Of a DNA stretch of 64,000 nucleotides, positions 28,901-43,900 are shown one piece after another. Position 1 is the stretch's first letter, and each line of letters begins with the position of its first letter. The stretch is from Lanius collurio (Eukaryota > Chordata > Aves > Passeriformes > Laniidae), in the NCBI GenBank assembly GCA_020086605.1, contig JACBWW010000046.1:2151526-2215525 (forward strand), written 5' to 3'. The notes under the pieces are model-generated. The model searched no databases, had not been told where the DNA came from, and saw nothing but the letters and a program-made list of their open reading frames with translations. Position numbers and translations under genes: made by a program.

Positions 28901-31900
28901 CACCTAATTAGAGACCTAGGGAACACATGGGCTTGCCCAGAGTAAATCACCTGAACCTGATCAGCTGAATTTTCTTTTAGGAGTGTTTTGTTCCAGTGAC
29001 TTAAAAAGCTTTCAGAGAGCTCTGATACATATTTTAACTGGAAGATTCTTAACCACTATTAGAATAATAAAAAATCCCCATCTCTCTCTCTCCTAATGTT
29101 GGTTCCCTCGATAAAATTGAGGTTGGATATGCAGTTTGTTGTCTGATCCATACAAAACTTGAGGCTTTGATTTATTTTCTTTTTGCATCATGCCATTAGA
29201 CACAGACTGCTTGTTTACCCAGCTTTCACAGGGAAAGGAAATCTCTGTATACACAAAGCTTTTGGTTGGGATCCTTTGTTTTCCATAACATATCTACAAA
29301 CACGGTTGTGTTTCCCATTCTCTAAGGAAAAGACCAAATATAGCATTATTGACTGATGTTTTCAATGGACCATTTATTGGTCTGAAAGTGTTGCTCCACA
29401 GATATGTAAAGTCTTTTCTCGTGGGGTTGAACAGGAAAACAAATATGGTGTGCTTTAGGGAAACAGGAAAAGGAGAAGCATTCTGCTTGGTTGGACTGCA
29501 GCAGTAGCACTGAGTGATGGACATTTGATCTCCTGGCATGCCAGAAATTACATCACCAGACATGATTTAAGCCCTGCTGGAGACAGCTTATATCAGCAAT
29601 GATTGTGAACAGAGTCAGGATCGGGCTGATTTCCTCTTTGACAAAGTGGTTTCCTGCACGTCGTTGCTGTCGAAGGCACCAACAGGAGTTTCTGGGGGAG
29701 TTTCTGCTGAGAGCATTTCCTCTGAGGTACAGCAGGGACCTGCAGAGGCACTTCCACCTCTCTTGAACTTCTGATCTATGATTTGAATCCTGCCCTTGTA
29801 TGAATGCAAAACCCCAACCTGCATTTACAAATATCCCTTTGCCAACATGTAATTTCTGCTTTTTTATCCTTCTCTTTCTCTGAAGTTTACAGATTGATCA
29901 GGGAAACCAGTGGCAAAGGTTCCAGGTAAATGCAATTGTCTGCCTTTAACTGAGCATTCCCAGCCCCTACAACCTGGCACTGCTAAGAGCTTCCCACAGG
30001 TTTAATTAAGAAGGAAGGTTGGTCCAAGCCATATTTTCCATAAGCTGAGGCCTTTTGCAAGGCTTTTGTGAGATCCACATGGTGTCTGCTCCTATGTAAA
30101 GGGGCTTGAGTGGCTTTAGCATCTTAGCAGAAAGTTTAAGTACATTAACACTTGATTTCGGTGTATTCAAGCAATAGATGGAGGGCAGAACAAATCTGGA
30201 AAGGATAAGCCTTACAGAAGGCTGTTAATTCCATACCTAATTAATAAACTTTTCTTCTTTCCATTAAACACACCATACACCTTCAACATTTTAAAAATTG
30301 GCTGTGAATTTGTATGACAGAGGAAAGACTTTGTTTTCATACATGTTCTTTTAAGTCTAAATAGACATGATGATTTTAAAGTGTAAACATAAACTTGGAA
30401 TATTTTTTTTTTTTAAGTAGCTGATTTTATATCCCCATATATTATATTCTAGGTAAAATTCTGATGTGCATGTAATAACATTTTCACATTGCTGTAGCTT
30501 CAAAGGGTTGAAATGTGTTTAAAACCCGACTGCAAGTTTGAAATCAATTTACCACACAGCAGAGAAAAAGCTTTCCTTTCTTATGTCCTCACATTATATA
30601 TTTTCCCTTTGTCTCCTTGAGGTCATTAATTACCATAAACCCGAAAAGACCATTTGAGAAGCTGTATTTGCAAGGAAGGAAGCAAACAAAAGCCCAGAGA
30701 GAGGCTTTCCTGTTGCCATACTTGCTGTTGAGGGCCGCCACCCCCACGGTGCTGCGGGGTGTGGACATGCTGGCCACGTAATTCCACTGCCGAGCCTGCG
30801 GGTCCCAGCGCTCCACCGTGTTCAGGTAACTCCACCCATCGTGGCCACCAACTGCATACATTGGTCCTTCAAGCATTGCCACTCCTTGAGAGATGGAATT
30901 AGGGAGAAATTATCTCTGGGTTTCAGTGACCAGCAGCGTATTCATTTCATATATTAATTGCCTGTATGCAGATAAGCAACTTCAGCTGGTGGGAAATGAT
31001 CTGAAAGCTGCCTTTTCATTTGGCAGAATAAATAAAGATAAACAAGCACTTCACATACAGTGTTCTTCTAAATAACTGTTATCTTTTGCCAAAAGATTAG
31101 AGAAAATCTGCTTTAGTTCTGATGTTCCCTTCTTGGACTTTTATCTCACTTCTGGTGACCTTGCTCTGAAACAAATTTGAGCCCCAAAAGGGGAAATGAT
31201 GCTATTCTACAGAAAGGCTAAACTTGAGTCAGGCAATGAAAAATATGCCCAAGCCAACCACCTCTCTTAATTCTGAGCCAGCTGAAACTCTGTAGTGCTG
31301 CCAGCACAAAGCCTGGGTGGGTGGGGAGCAGGCTGTCCTTACCAGCTAAAGCACCACAACATTTTAATGCCTTTTGGATAAGAGCTGGCTCCTCTCTGCT
31401 GTCCTTGAGGCACAGGAGAGCCAGCTTGGCTGTCACTGCAAAGCTCTGTGTGGACAAATCCTGTGCCACTGTGCTTCTCCAGAGAAGGGCTTTGGTGCCT
31501 CCCCTTCGAGAGCTGCTGCTGCTCTCTGCTCCCTTTGTTAGGTGAAGCAAAATGTTATAATCCTGCTGCTTAAAAGTTTTCTAAATCTGTCTTTCAGGCC
31601 TAAATATACATGGCCTGATTTCTTCAAAAGGCCAACTCTCCACAGAATCTCCCTGAAGGTAATAGGGCTGAAAGTGTGAGGCAGCTTTGCAAACCAGGCA
31701 CAGATTGAAGCCAGACTTTGGGCACTCAGATTTATGGCTCTGACCTATTTGCTGGGGAGAATTATGCCCCTGTAGTCGGGAATTATAAAGACTTCAATGA
31801 AATTTATTTCATCTGTTTGGTCTTCTTCCCCTTTGTTACCTACTAGTATTTGGTTTCATAAAGTTTGTGCTCTAGCTGGTAAGAATCCTTCACTACCCTT

Positions 31901-34900
31901 TCTCCACCAAGCAGTGGAGAACATGACATAGGCCACAATGGTTTGTCAAACAATTCTGGATCAATCTTCCTCTATTATCCATAAAAACAAAAATATTCCA
32001 TGTTGTTTGAACTTGCCAATGATTTCAAGCAATACCTGTTTCAGAAACTTGAGAGAAGCTGGCTTTTTCGTGTGAAAATTTTCATAAATTGTTCAGAAAT
32101 CATCATATTCCCTCTGTTACAGTCTACTCAACTGTAAACTTAGCTTTATTTTTTATAGTTCCAGAAATAACTTCCAGAGTTCATATTCATATTATTCCTT
32201 CAGTGTGAATAATATTAAGGATTATTTTGCAGTAAAAAGCCCATAGACACTAAGCCATGGCAGAGCTCTGTAAAACTCCTTGTAATTACAACATTAGAAC
32301 TGGTGAAGTTGCTCTTATTTCCATACACTGTTTTCTTCAGTGTGGGTAATGCTCTGATCTGAATTACAGAGGTGATTGATACATCTGGGCATAATTCATA
32401 ATTTATTTTTAAAAAAATACAGTGAGGTTATTATTGTATTGTAAATGCATCTCTTGACCATTAAATCCAGTGAAGAGTTGCTTTTTGCTGTAGCTTATAA
32501 TTTGGAATCTCCTACAAGCAAAATTTACTCTGGTAGACCAGTGCTAATTAGGTGAATACTAATGATATCATAAAATTATGGAAACAGTCAAACCTGTCCT
32601 TGGAAAACATCTTCTACAAATATTGCTGTGTGGCTCTAAATGCCCTTAAAGGTTTTCTCAGCAGTGTCTGTGCCAACCAAACCCCGTCTGTGTGTGCTGT
32701 GAGGCGTTTGCAGAGCAGAGCCCCTCTTACCCAGGCCGTGCCTGTGCGTTGACATCGGGGGCATCACAGTCCAAGCCTTGGTGATGGGGTTGAAGCACTC
32801 CACAATGTTGGAAGTTTTGAGGCCATCCCTTCCACCCACGATGTAGAGCTTGTTGTCAATCACTGCCACCCCAAACTGCAGCCGCCGCCCGTTCATGGTC
32901 CCAATTTGGATCCAGCTGTTGGTTCTGAGGTCATATTTCTCAATTGTAGTGGTGCCTGTGAAAAAGAGGGACAGCCATGGGGGGAGCAGTACCCAGCAGT
33001 CAGGTCAAAACATGACTAAATGATGGAATACTGAAAATTCTGTGTGTGAGATTTTGCTGTGAACTTCAGTTCTCATGTGAACATAGTGAGAGAGCTGCAG
33101 TAATTGCATACGTGATTGGAAAAAGTATGAGAATATACTGGGAGAAAAAAATGGAGAATTAAATGGAGGCAATATTTGTGTGCAAATGTTGGAGAGAAGT
33201 TAAATCTATTACTTAAATACCATGAGGGTAGGGGTTTTGTGGGTTTGTTTTGGGGTTTCCTTATATTCCCTACGAATACAGTGCCTCACAACAATCTACT
33301 CTTTAACCATATTTGTGAATAAGCATTAATGATATCAAAACCAGACTCCCTGTGTCTGTCTGAGGAACTGGACAAGCATCTCCAGCAATCCTGTAGATGT
33401 TTTCCCTTTTAGGATGGAGTCAGGCAGAAGATTGGGCTGTGTGTGAATGCACATCTGGTTCCCACAGGTGTCTTCCCCAAGGCTCACCTGTGCAGCAGCC
33501 CTGCAGTAGCTGCTTGGCTGCTGTAACAAACAGCTCCACATTTTTCCATGTTTTTCAGGTCTCTGGACCTCCAGTACCACTTTTACTGAAACTCTTCAGA
33601 GGGCACAAGCTCTCTGCCATTGAGCACTGACACTTTTCCATGCACTGGCTCCCATCATCACTCAGGAGCTGGAGTTGCTCCTCTGAGAGCTGCTGAGCAC
33701 AGCAAGGGCATGGCTCAGTAAGACCCAAGGCAGAATTGCCAGTTCTGCATCCAGTGCACCTTGGAGCTCAAATTCAGCTCAGTCAAAGGCAGCCAGATGA
33801 GGAAAACAGAGCTGATTTCTTGCTCCTTGACTGGGATTTGAGAGCAGACAAGTAGAGTTTGAAGATAACAACAAGCAGTTTGTGGCTAAGAAATTATTTT
33901 TACAACAGGAAAACAACCATGCAATAAAGCAGAAAAGAAAGGTAGGATTTGGTGTAGAGAACCATTAGAGATAACCTGATGTACTCCAGAAATTCAGTGA
34001 AATAAGAGTTTATCTCATGCCATCTTTTCTCTTATCTATCTGTGTATAGGCTGGGAAAGGAGCTGCCAGCTCCACCTGCCATAAAACAGAGAAATTCTGC
34101 TTTCTGCCCTTTATTCAGAGCAGCTGGGTTTCTTTGCCTGTTCTTTCCATCTTGTTAGTCTGTTTGCTCCTCTTTGCTTTGATTCTTTCTCATTTATTCT
34201 ATGCTAATACATGAGTGCCCCAAAGTTCTCCACTTCAAAGGAAATCTCTCACACTGACTAAAACACAGGGAAAATGCAGTCAGGTTTCAGTGTGTTCAGA
34301 TGTACCCTGTGGGCTGTAATTCTTACAGAGGCTGGAAGATTTGAAAGTCGCAAAATTACCATGGTTTAGGCACATTCACATTTTTCAAAATTCTGGCCCA
34401 AAAGTACCTCTTTGATCTTCTTTTGATCATTGGAATTTGAGATTTGTCTTCCTATTCCACCTGAGATAAGCACAAAGCCAAACCTGGCGTTGCCTGACAC
34501 TCCAGAGCTGGTGTCTGCCTTTATCCCTGGCAGTGTGTTACTGCCAGAGGTGGGAGGTACTCCCTTCTCAGAGCTGCTCCTCCAGTGCTCCCCGGGCTCT
34601 TAGTGCTGTTTCCTCTATCAAACAACCCAGCCCAGGCTCCAAGTCTGAGTCAGAGCCGAGGAGGACACCAGGGAGGAGGAGAAGTGCTGTTCCTCTCACC
34701 CATCACAAGGCAAAAGTTCAAACAATTGGTTTCATTCCAAGGGAAGGAGCAAGAGACACCAACAGGAAGGGCAGATGTTGACTGAAACAAACCTTCCTTT
34801 CCATAACCTTTAGTAGGAAAGAAATATTGGAATATTCTTATTTTAGGGGAAGAGAGTTTAAAAATTACCTTGAATTCGTGGTTGTCTGATACAATTCATA

Positions 34901-37900
34901 AATACTCAGTATCGCTAATGAATCTACTTAATTGCAACAGTTTAACTCCAATTTGCTAAATTGTCCTAGGAATGAGTGTTTTCATGTTTGCTGGCAATGA
35001 CTCTGTATTCTGCACTTGAATTGATTGCACAGAGATAGGGAGGTAGCTCTGCAAGGCCTCTCATATGGGGAAAAATCAGTTGTCAGCAGCTTTTTGTAAA
35101 CCATGAAATGGATTATCTTCTTTGTGATTCCATTAAAAGTGAACTCACACAGCTAAAAGTAATTCTGTGCAGCAAGTCGTTAGACTTTAAACTAATTAGA
35201 GTTCTCTGGCTCCAAGCTGTGGGTTTGAAGTTGAGATTCCTGGAGAAAATTATTTAATATTCTGCTTCCTAAATAGAATAGTTCAATGTTTAAAGCTGTA
35301 ACCTGATTGCAGTTGTGAAAATCAAATAATAGAAACTGGAATAGTTTATAATAAATAACTTTCAACTACAAGTCTGAAAAAAAAACCAAACCTGTGTATT
35401 GGGTCCTGAAAAAAAGCTGCATTCATAAAAAATACAAATCTTTCCACTTTAAATTTTATAATAAGGATTGATAATCTCTCTGGGATCAGTGATGCATTTT
35501 GGTTTAATTTTTCTCTGCTTTAAAAGTTTTTTTTTAACTTTCTTACTTTGTCAGAATACAGACCACAAGGTACAATATTAAACAAATCTTGAAAGGTTTC
35601 AAATACGGACTTTTTCTTCTGATTTGTAAATTCAACTATTTTTTGCAAAAATTTGTACTAAGTTTAATTTTAAAATCCCCATCTCCATCAGACTTCTTTA
35701 GTCTGCACCTAAATATAAGTGTATTGTTTACAAATATGATACTTGCAAGAAGAAAGAACTTCTGTCACATTTGATTCTGTTCTGTTATTTGCTTTTTCTT
35801 CTTTTTCACCCCTAAACTGATTCTTTCCTACAGAGAATATTTAAATAATTGTCACATATTCCCTGGGTGTCTGAAATACAATTAATTAATGCATTTATAT
35901 TATCTTGTGAGCTTACCTTTAGTGGCATCCATTCCTCCCACAGCATAAAGAGCACCCACTGTGGATTTTCTGGGCTTGGTTCGAGGGCTCTGCATCATGG
36001 AGCGTCTCTCTGGGAGCAGGTGGTACTTCATGGCCTCCATGAGAAGTTTCTGACACTCCAGGTCATCTGCAAACATTGGGCTGTTTTCTAGATCAGCCAG
36101 GAGCTAAGAAATGGAAAAAAAATAATATAAAAAAGGATCTTGATATATATCTAAATCATTAAAACTGCATGTCCTTTAATAATGAAAGTATTTGTAGCTA
36201 CAAACACTCATTTTAAGCTCACCACTCACTTGAGCTTTGCTGGGAACTCTGCTTTAATGCAAGAAAAACTGTATAAAGGTAGGGGGGGAAATTCTATGAG
36301 TATGACAGGTTTGCCTAATTTTTCCTACCTCTTTCTTTTAACTTTTAAAAAAGGTTAAAAACGGACTTTTAGTACTGCAGTCTCTGAATGCAAAACTCTT
36401 TCTGATGTAAGTAAATCTAAGACAGAGTACTGGACATCTCTGTGAGTATTAGAAGATATTAAATGTATTTAAAATTAGGTGTTTATTGTACTTTTATACT
36501 TTATCCAAGGAAGAAAATTTGCAGCATTGATCACGTAGATCCATAAAGTGTCCTGACTGACAGTCTTGATATTCTTTATGCATTTCTGATGGGACATAAA
36601 GATTCCTCTATGACACAGGCACAGCAGTGTCACCTTTCCATGAAACAGAATTCCCTGCTCTGGAACCTGGTGGATGAATTGTCTCTTTCAGAATTAAGGG
36701 ACAAGTAATGTCAGTGCTCAGAATTGTCAGCAATAATTTAAGCCCTTTTGTATCTGCCTACTTTTTATGGCAATAAAGAAAGAAACATTGGGGTTTATCT
36801 GTCCTGCAGTTTGGTAAAGCTAAAATACCTTCACATGGGATCTAAATTGCTGTGCTATTAGGGGAGAACTGTTAGAACCCAACAACCCAACAAAGAGACT
36901 CTTGGTCTTTAAAATACACTGACATTTTTAGAGGTAATTCTCTGCCCATTAATTACACTGGCACAGGGGAGATTTCTTTTTATCTGTTTAAAAACAATGA
37001 AGATATACACTATATAGGTAAAAAAAATTAAAAAGGGTACAAAAGCACTAAAAAATCTCCAGTCCAAATCAGAACCTTTCCCCAGAACTCCTCTGTCTGC
37101 CTACAGGATGCTCAAGACAAGCTCTTCAGCTGGCAGAGTGGCCAGTTAGCCCCTCCCATGGGTACCTGGGGTGGCAGCAGGGGCAGTCTGATGTAGGACA
37201 GGAGCATTCCCAGGTCCCGCTGGCGGTTTTGCAAATCGTGCCTCACCCACATCATGAGGGCCTGGAAAATGGCTTCTTCATCTGGCACGTTGATGTCATC
37301 ACTAGACAAGAGCTTGGCAATTTCATTAGCTGGGAGCAAAAGAAATTCCTGGTTTTTTATTACTTCTATGAAGTGCTCCTAAAAATAGAAGAAGATTTTA
37401 ATGCACTGATGATTTTCACACGTAGAAATAGCTTTTTCTTAGATAATGTAGGCTCTGGGTATATTTCATTCTCATTCTGTTCCACAATACAGGGAAATGC
37501 TGTGGATATTCTAAAGATCACTGAACAACCTTCTACCATTTAAGCCAGATTTTGGTTGCTTTTTGCTGCCTCACTCTTGCAGAACTGAGGAATAATTCTC
37601 ATCTTCACACTACCATGCCAGAGTTGTCTTAGCCAGCCTTGTCAGCCCCTCCTGGCTTAGGGATTTGCCACAGGCACTTTTGTTCATCATTGTGGCCTTA
37701 GCAATGTGGCTTAACAAAAAAACTGTTTGAAGACATAATGTACATTTTAGAAGTGCCAGGTGAGCATTCAAATAAAAGATGTCACTTCTGTTGCAGATTC
37801 AATGGCTTTGAGCCATTTACACTGAAACCTTCCAATCCTTTTGCAACGAGCTGTGCCAGCTGTTGGCTGTAGAAGTCTGCTCTTAGGGCAAGAAAATACA

Positions 37901-40900
37901 GCAAGGGAAATTCAGCTCACTCTTCTAACAACACTATTTGGGCAATGCAAAGTTGGAGAAGTCCTAACAAAGGGGCCTCAGTCTTTTAGCTACTGCTGTG
38001 ACAAAACTCCCCAACTCCAGAAGTGACCACGTCCTAAATCCCTGGAGTCTCATAGAATTATCTTCATTTTATTCTTCAACATATTGTACAGTTGGGTTAC
38101 AACAATATCAGAATTGATATCAATATACATGATATCAATACACATATAGTCTGTTTCTTTATCAAATTCCAAAGGACTAAGGAAATTCAGTAGAGAGAGA
38201 GAGGGGCTTATGTTACATGCAAAGAGATGCAGGTAGGAATTCATGTCTGCCTTTGAAATACAATTTCTATTTCTGTACCTAGAATTAATATATCTTCTTT
38301 AGGAACCACATTGAAATAGGACAGGTGAAGAAATTTTAGTAACTGATATTTTATCTTTTATTTTCAGCAGTCTCTTCACTTTCTGTAACTCTTTTCAAGT
38401 GTAGCCAGGATGCAGATACAGAAGTATCAGTGATTAAAGGGGATGTCAACTTTGGTCTGTTATGCATATCCTGCTCTAATATTTGTGACATTCATGGAAC
38501 AGGGACAGGAAGGCCAGTCCACTTCTAGTTACAAATATAGCACAAATTGTTTATCAGAACGAGTTCTATCTGCACGAAAAGATGCCAGCCAGGAAACTGT
38601 TAATGCTCTGCCTCAGTGGCCAAAATATTGAAGGGGAAGGTTTTTATTGTGTCTGGTTTCATTGAATGGATCTGGTGTTTACAGCACATCTTCTGAAAAT
38701 GTAATAGTCTCTGTATTTACAGGGCAGCTTTCTGGTCTTTCCCCTAAGTTACACATTTTCACCAACATGAAACAAACCCAAATGTTTTGCTTATCCCCTC
38801 CCATAATTTTTATAGGTTTGTGCGTTGTTATGATCTCCTGTTCTCCAAAGGTTTTTGCAATATCACTTCAAGGGTTTGAAACAAAATTTTCTGTAAGTTT
38901 ATTTCAGAAGTGCAGGTTCCCTTTTCTCTCTCTAAGCTGTCAGTGGGACACGTGGTGGGTGGGTTTGTGGCACTCCAGGTCCTCTTTCATGGCAGCATTC
39001 TCAGTCTGTTCCATGCAAGAACAGGAGGTGGTTCTAGAGGTGGTCAAAGTTGTTTGCAAATAAAATCGTGTAAAATCCAGTGCTGCTGAGTGTCACAGAG
39101 TCACCATGGTCCTTCATGTTAGACAGTTCTCAGTGACTCAGCTCTCAATTCTGTGACACGTGGTTTCAAAAAATAATAAAGGTTTAACTTGTAGGAAAGT
39201 CTGGAGAATTCAAATGGTTGCAAAACTATAAGGAAAAAAGATGTCTCATTGCCATAGAATCATAAATCCAGCTGTATAATTTTATTTCAGTTTTCAAGAA
39301 ATCTGAACCATAATTTCAAATGCCTGAAGCTGCCCCCCATGTTCTCAGGCTGGCAGGAAGAAAGAGGCAAGAGTAGAGGGGGATTTCCTGATTTTGGATG
39401 AGTATAAAAAAGTGTGGAGTAGCAAGGACAACATTACTTTAGGCAGGCTGAGAGAACCTTTATATTAAATGCCCCATTTCAAACTTTGAAATGTAAAGGG
39501 CATGTAAACAGCTGCTAAACAAACCATTTCTGTGCCAGGGAGGAGCACAAGCAGTGCCCTCAGTCTGCACAAGCCACTCTCACTTTTCTCAGCAGGTGGA
39601 CATGCACAGTCCCTTGCAGGAGAGTTCTCAGCATTATGAAGCCTCTAAACTGGTTCTGACATCCTCCACCAATATTTCAAGCATAAAGCTGCCATGTCTC
39701 TCCTTACAAGTAGTTCTTTTTATATCTATTTAGCTGTAGCAGTTGCCATTCTTTTTGTGTTTTAAGCTGTGATAGCACATCTTGTTGCCCTGAATATTTA
39801 TCCCTCAATTTGGTTTCGCAGCAAGTTATCTCACTCCTCTGTTTCCCACGCTCTGAATATTCATTTCTTGCTTAGAGCCAGAGGAGGATTATGTTCCAGT
39901 CAGAGAGGAGCTTCTTTTTAGCATTCCAAATCATTCCAATACATTCTTTATTTTGACTCTTCTTATGCATGTCTCACCTTAAAATCAGCTTTAGAGTTTT
40001 CCTTGTGTGGAATCACAGATGTGAGGCTGGCCCATTGCTGTTTGTCTCCAGAAATGAGCCGTGTTAAGGCCCTGTGACCCTTCCTGGCAGGAACAGGCAC
40101 CACTCGTGCTGCCATTTCAGCTCCCTAAGGATGCCTTTTACAAGGCAAAACTGAAATGGGGAGCAACACCAGTGGGTATTTGTGGAGTTGTGGGTGCAGA
40201 GCTGTCAGCTTTCACCTTACCATGGTGTAGGTGTGGGCCACCTTGAGGAGCTCGGAGCAGCCCTGGGCATCCCCGAAGGAGCGGATCCCCAGGCAGTTGG
40301 AAGGGTGGAGCTGCTTCATGAGGAAGTTGCAGCACACCTCAATGACCTGGGAGAGCTGCAGGAGGCACGCAGCAGCCAGCAAACTCTCTATGGTGTCTTC
40401 TTTTAACTCCAGGATACCTGGGCAGTTTTCATTTAGAAAAAAAAAAAAAAAAATGGTTTTAAGTAGTTTTCCTTGTGTTTTCATTATTTAAAAGTCTGTC
40501 GCTCTTTGTTTTTTCTCTGAGATGTCCTGTGGTTTGAAAATTCAATTTCCTTTCTTTATACAGATGTTTTAACAGACTTACAGGATTTGGTGGATTTTGA
40601 ATACAATGATTGGGACATTTTTCTTGGAATTTTAACAGCTTTAGATCTGATATGGATGGAAAGAAAACAAAAAGAAAATTGCTATTAGGGAATAACCCTT
40701 CCCAAAAAGGATCTCTGAGAAGCTTGGTCTTGTGGAAGGTGTCAGGGTTGGAGAAACATATTTTTTTAAGCTCCCTTCTAACCCAAAGTAGGAAAATTCA
40801 TATATTAATGAACAAAAATATATATAATCTTTCAATAAGAAGAAGTTCAGTGTGAGAAGCTGGGAAGCAGCTTAAGTACTGGGGGCAGTATTTAATTAAT

Positions 40901-43900
40901 GAAGTAATTACCTGTGTAGGCATAGCGCACCAGGGCCTTCAGTGCCTCGGGATCCACTCCCTCCATCTTGATCTCCTCCTGCTTTGCTTCCCTCACGTCG
41001 TTGGTGAACATGGCAGCAAAATAATCAGAGACAGCACTGAGAACCAGCCTGGAGGAGAGGCAGCGTGAGCAGGACAGAAAATTACCTCCAAACCTCAACA
41101 CCAGGCAGAAAATCCAGTGTTATTATGTTATAAAGTGTGTGTTCAATGGAAATAATTAGCTTAGGGTTCAAATCTTATAGCAGTGAAGTTAAAAGAGTAA
41201 TTAGTAATCTATTTTTCTCCCAGAGTGCTTATTTGGGCAGATTTTCTTCCCTGATCTTGCTGCAGTTCAACAGCAGTGAGAAGAGAGGTTGGACAATGCC
41301 AGTGGTTTGTATTTGAATTTCATTCTGTTTAAAATAATAGATATGAAATATTGATCATACAATTTCATTCCACTTTAGCTGAAGTCCTAATTAACTGTTC
41401 ATTCATAACTAACCAGACTGTTCACAAATTGGGGCAGCTTTAGGAAATTTCAGGTCTAAAGGACCATGGGAGCTGTACCTGTGAGCTGGAATTTTTTGGT
41501 CCCCCGCGATCAGGAGCACATCACAGAGCTGCTTCTGCTGCAGATAATTCTCCATTTTGCGGAAGGTTTGCTCTGCGTGGTTTGTGGACTGGAAATACTC
41601 ATCAGAGCCGTTGGTGCTCATCCCAAGGGAGCTGCTGGTCGTGGACAGCCTGCCAGGGACAGAGGCAGTGATGAACACAGCGTTAGGAATGCGTTAGAAA
41701 TGCTGCTCATGGGGGGCTTTGGTCAAAAGGCAGCACAGAAATATTTAAAGTTAAAAAGTCCCACAATCCCGGCCTTACCATGACTTCTTCCAGCTTTCCC
41801 TCTTTGGTGTCTGGAAGTTTTCATTCATAAAGCTGCACGAGAGCTGTGCTTTCCTAGACCTGTCTGGGGGAGGTGGTGCTGCTGACTTGTGGGTTTGCCC
41901 CAGTTTGGGGTGGATGCTCTGTTTGCACAGCCCCGACGTGATCAATGCAGCCTCACAATCCTCCTTTCAAAATACCCTATTTCCCTGGGGTACTGGTGGC
42001 TAAAACACCTCTTGGTGTATGAAATGTGGAATATTTCGTCCTTAGGTGAAATTTCTGATGTCTTCTTACTTTGTCCATTAAATTACAAGACTCAATAGGA
42101 ATGGATCTGAAGACAACTTAATGAGCACCACATAATTCTAGAGAAATTGCCAAATTAAAAGCTCATGGAACCTGTACATTACATGGCCTTTAGAAAGTGA
42201 ATGCAAATAATGGAGACTAATTAATTTCTCTGCCTTTCATGGAAATGTACAATGTAAATATATTCCTCCCACTCCAGAATTCTGTTAGCTGTCCTACTTA
42301 TAGAAAACCCATATTGTTCTTTCAAAACATCATTCCTTTTGGCCTTTTAGTATGGATTAATTTGCAGATTGAAATACCTTTCTGACACTTCCTCAGGAAA
42401 ATCTTTATTTTTCTATCCATCTGTTTTAGTGAAATAATAATGCATTTGTGTATATAAATGTTTATCACAGATCTTGAAAGTGCTGCAATATTTAACATTA
42501 CTTTAGCTAAAGATTATTCAGAAAATCATTTTCTCAGTTTAATATCATATTTTGTTAGAATGTAAAGCACCTGGGTTTTTTTTTAAATTTCCAAGCCCAA
42601 CTAGGAAATAATGACAGCTGGTTGACTAAATTTCCTGGCTGTCTTTGATGCTGTTGATGCAAATTCATAAATGATTAGGAGAGATAAGATCGCTTCATGA
42701 AATTAGCATATTAAATTTAGCAGAATATTGGATTACATCCAGAATTTAACATCTAATTCAGAAAACAGATAAAAATGAGTAAGTCAGGTTGACTTGGTAG
42801 TATCAGAAAATAGAGATGTTAGATCATACATTTTCAAAGATCACACCTCATTTTATAGCTAATAGAATTCAGGGGAAATAATTAAAATATCAAATTATAA
42901 CGTAATATTGAATTGAGACACAGCAGTTTTCCATCCTCTCTGCAAAACATTTCTGTCTTTATTATGATTTCAAATCCATTTTAGCTTAGCTTAGTTTATT
43001 TTTAAAGAAAAAGGGGAAGACTGAGTTCACCTCTAATGTGTTTCCTTCATCATTTAAGACTTAGAAAAATGAATTTGTCTCAGTGTGTTTAATTACTCCA
43101 TTTTCTTATTTGTTTTCCTCCAATGCTCATAGAAAATGACAAAGCTGAGAAATTGGATTATGTGCTCATTAGTTTTGTATCAGCTACTGGATGCCAAATT
43201 CATACTCTCTAATGTTTTGCTATTTACCTCTTGAGTGTCCTTTAGTGTTTTTCAGAAAATTGGTTTTTGAAAAAGTCTCTTTTTCAGATTCATTATATCC
43301 ACTCTAAGTGTTGTATCTCAGGACATTTCACTCAGCCTTGGTGTTTGCAGAAAAAACTCAAATAACACTCAACCATCCCTATTATAAATAGACAGTAGCA
43401 GTTGTGTGAAATAAATAATTCTCCACACTATGTATTTATTTGTAGTTAGAGAATCATTGCCAAGGGAGTGAAAGTCTAATTATTTCATTTAGTCCTGGGT
43501 ACTTTTTTCACAAGTTTAGTGGAGCCACATTTAACTACAGCAGAAATACCACTAATATAATTAATTATATCAAAGGCAAAGGTCTTCAGAGACTGAAAAA
43601 TACTGGAAGCAAAAGCAAGTTCTCCATTAATATTAATATTATAATTCCTGGTTTATCTCCAGCAGCTGATTCAAAATGGTAGATATATTATGGAGGGGAA
43701 AAATTAAATTCTAAGTTAAATATTTATATATTTTCCTTCGTGTATGACTGTCAGACTCAAATATTGACCTTCAGAGGGTAGCACTGGTTAGTGGGGACCT
43801 GAAGAAGTCAGAGATCAATGTATCCTAAAGGAAGGAGGCAGGAAAAGGCCCCTGGAATCTTTGTGGGATTCTGGCAGAGGATGCACCCCAGACAAAGATT

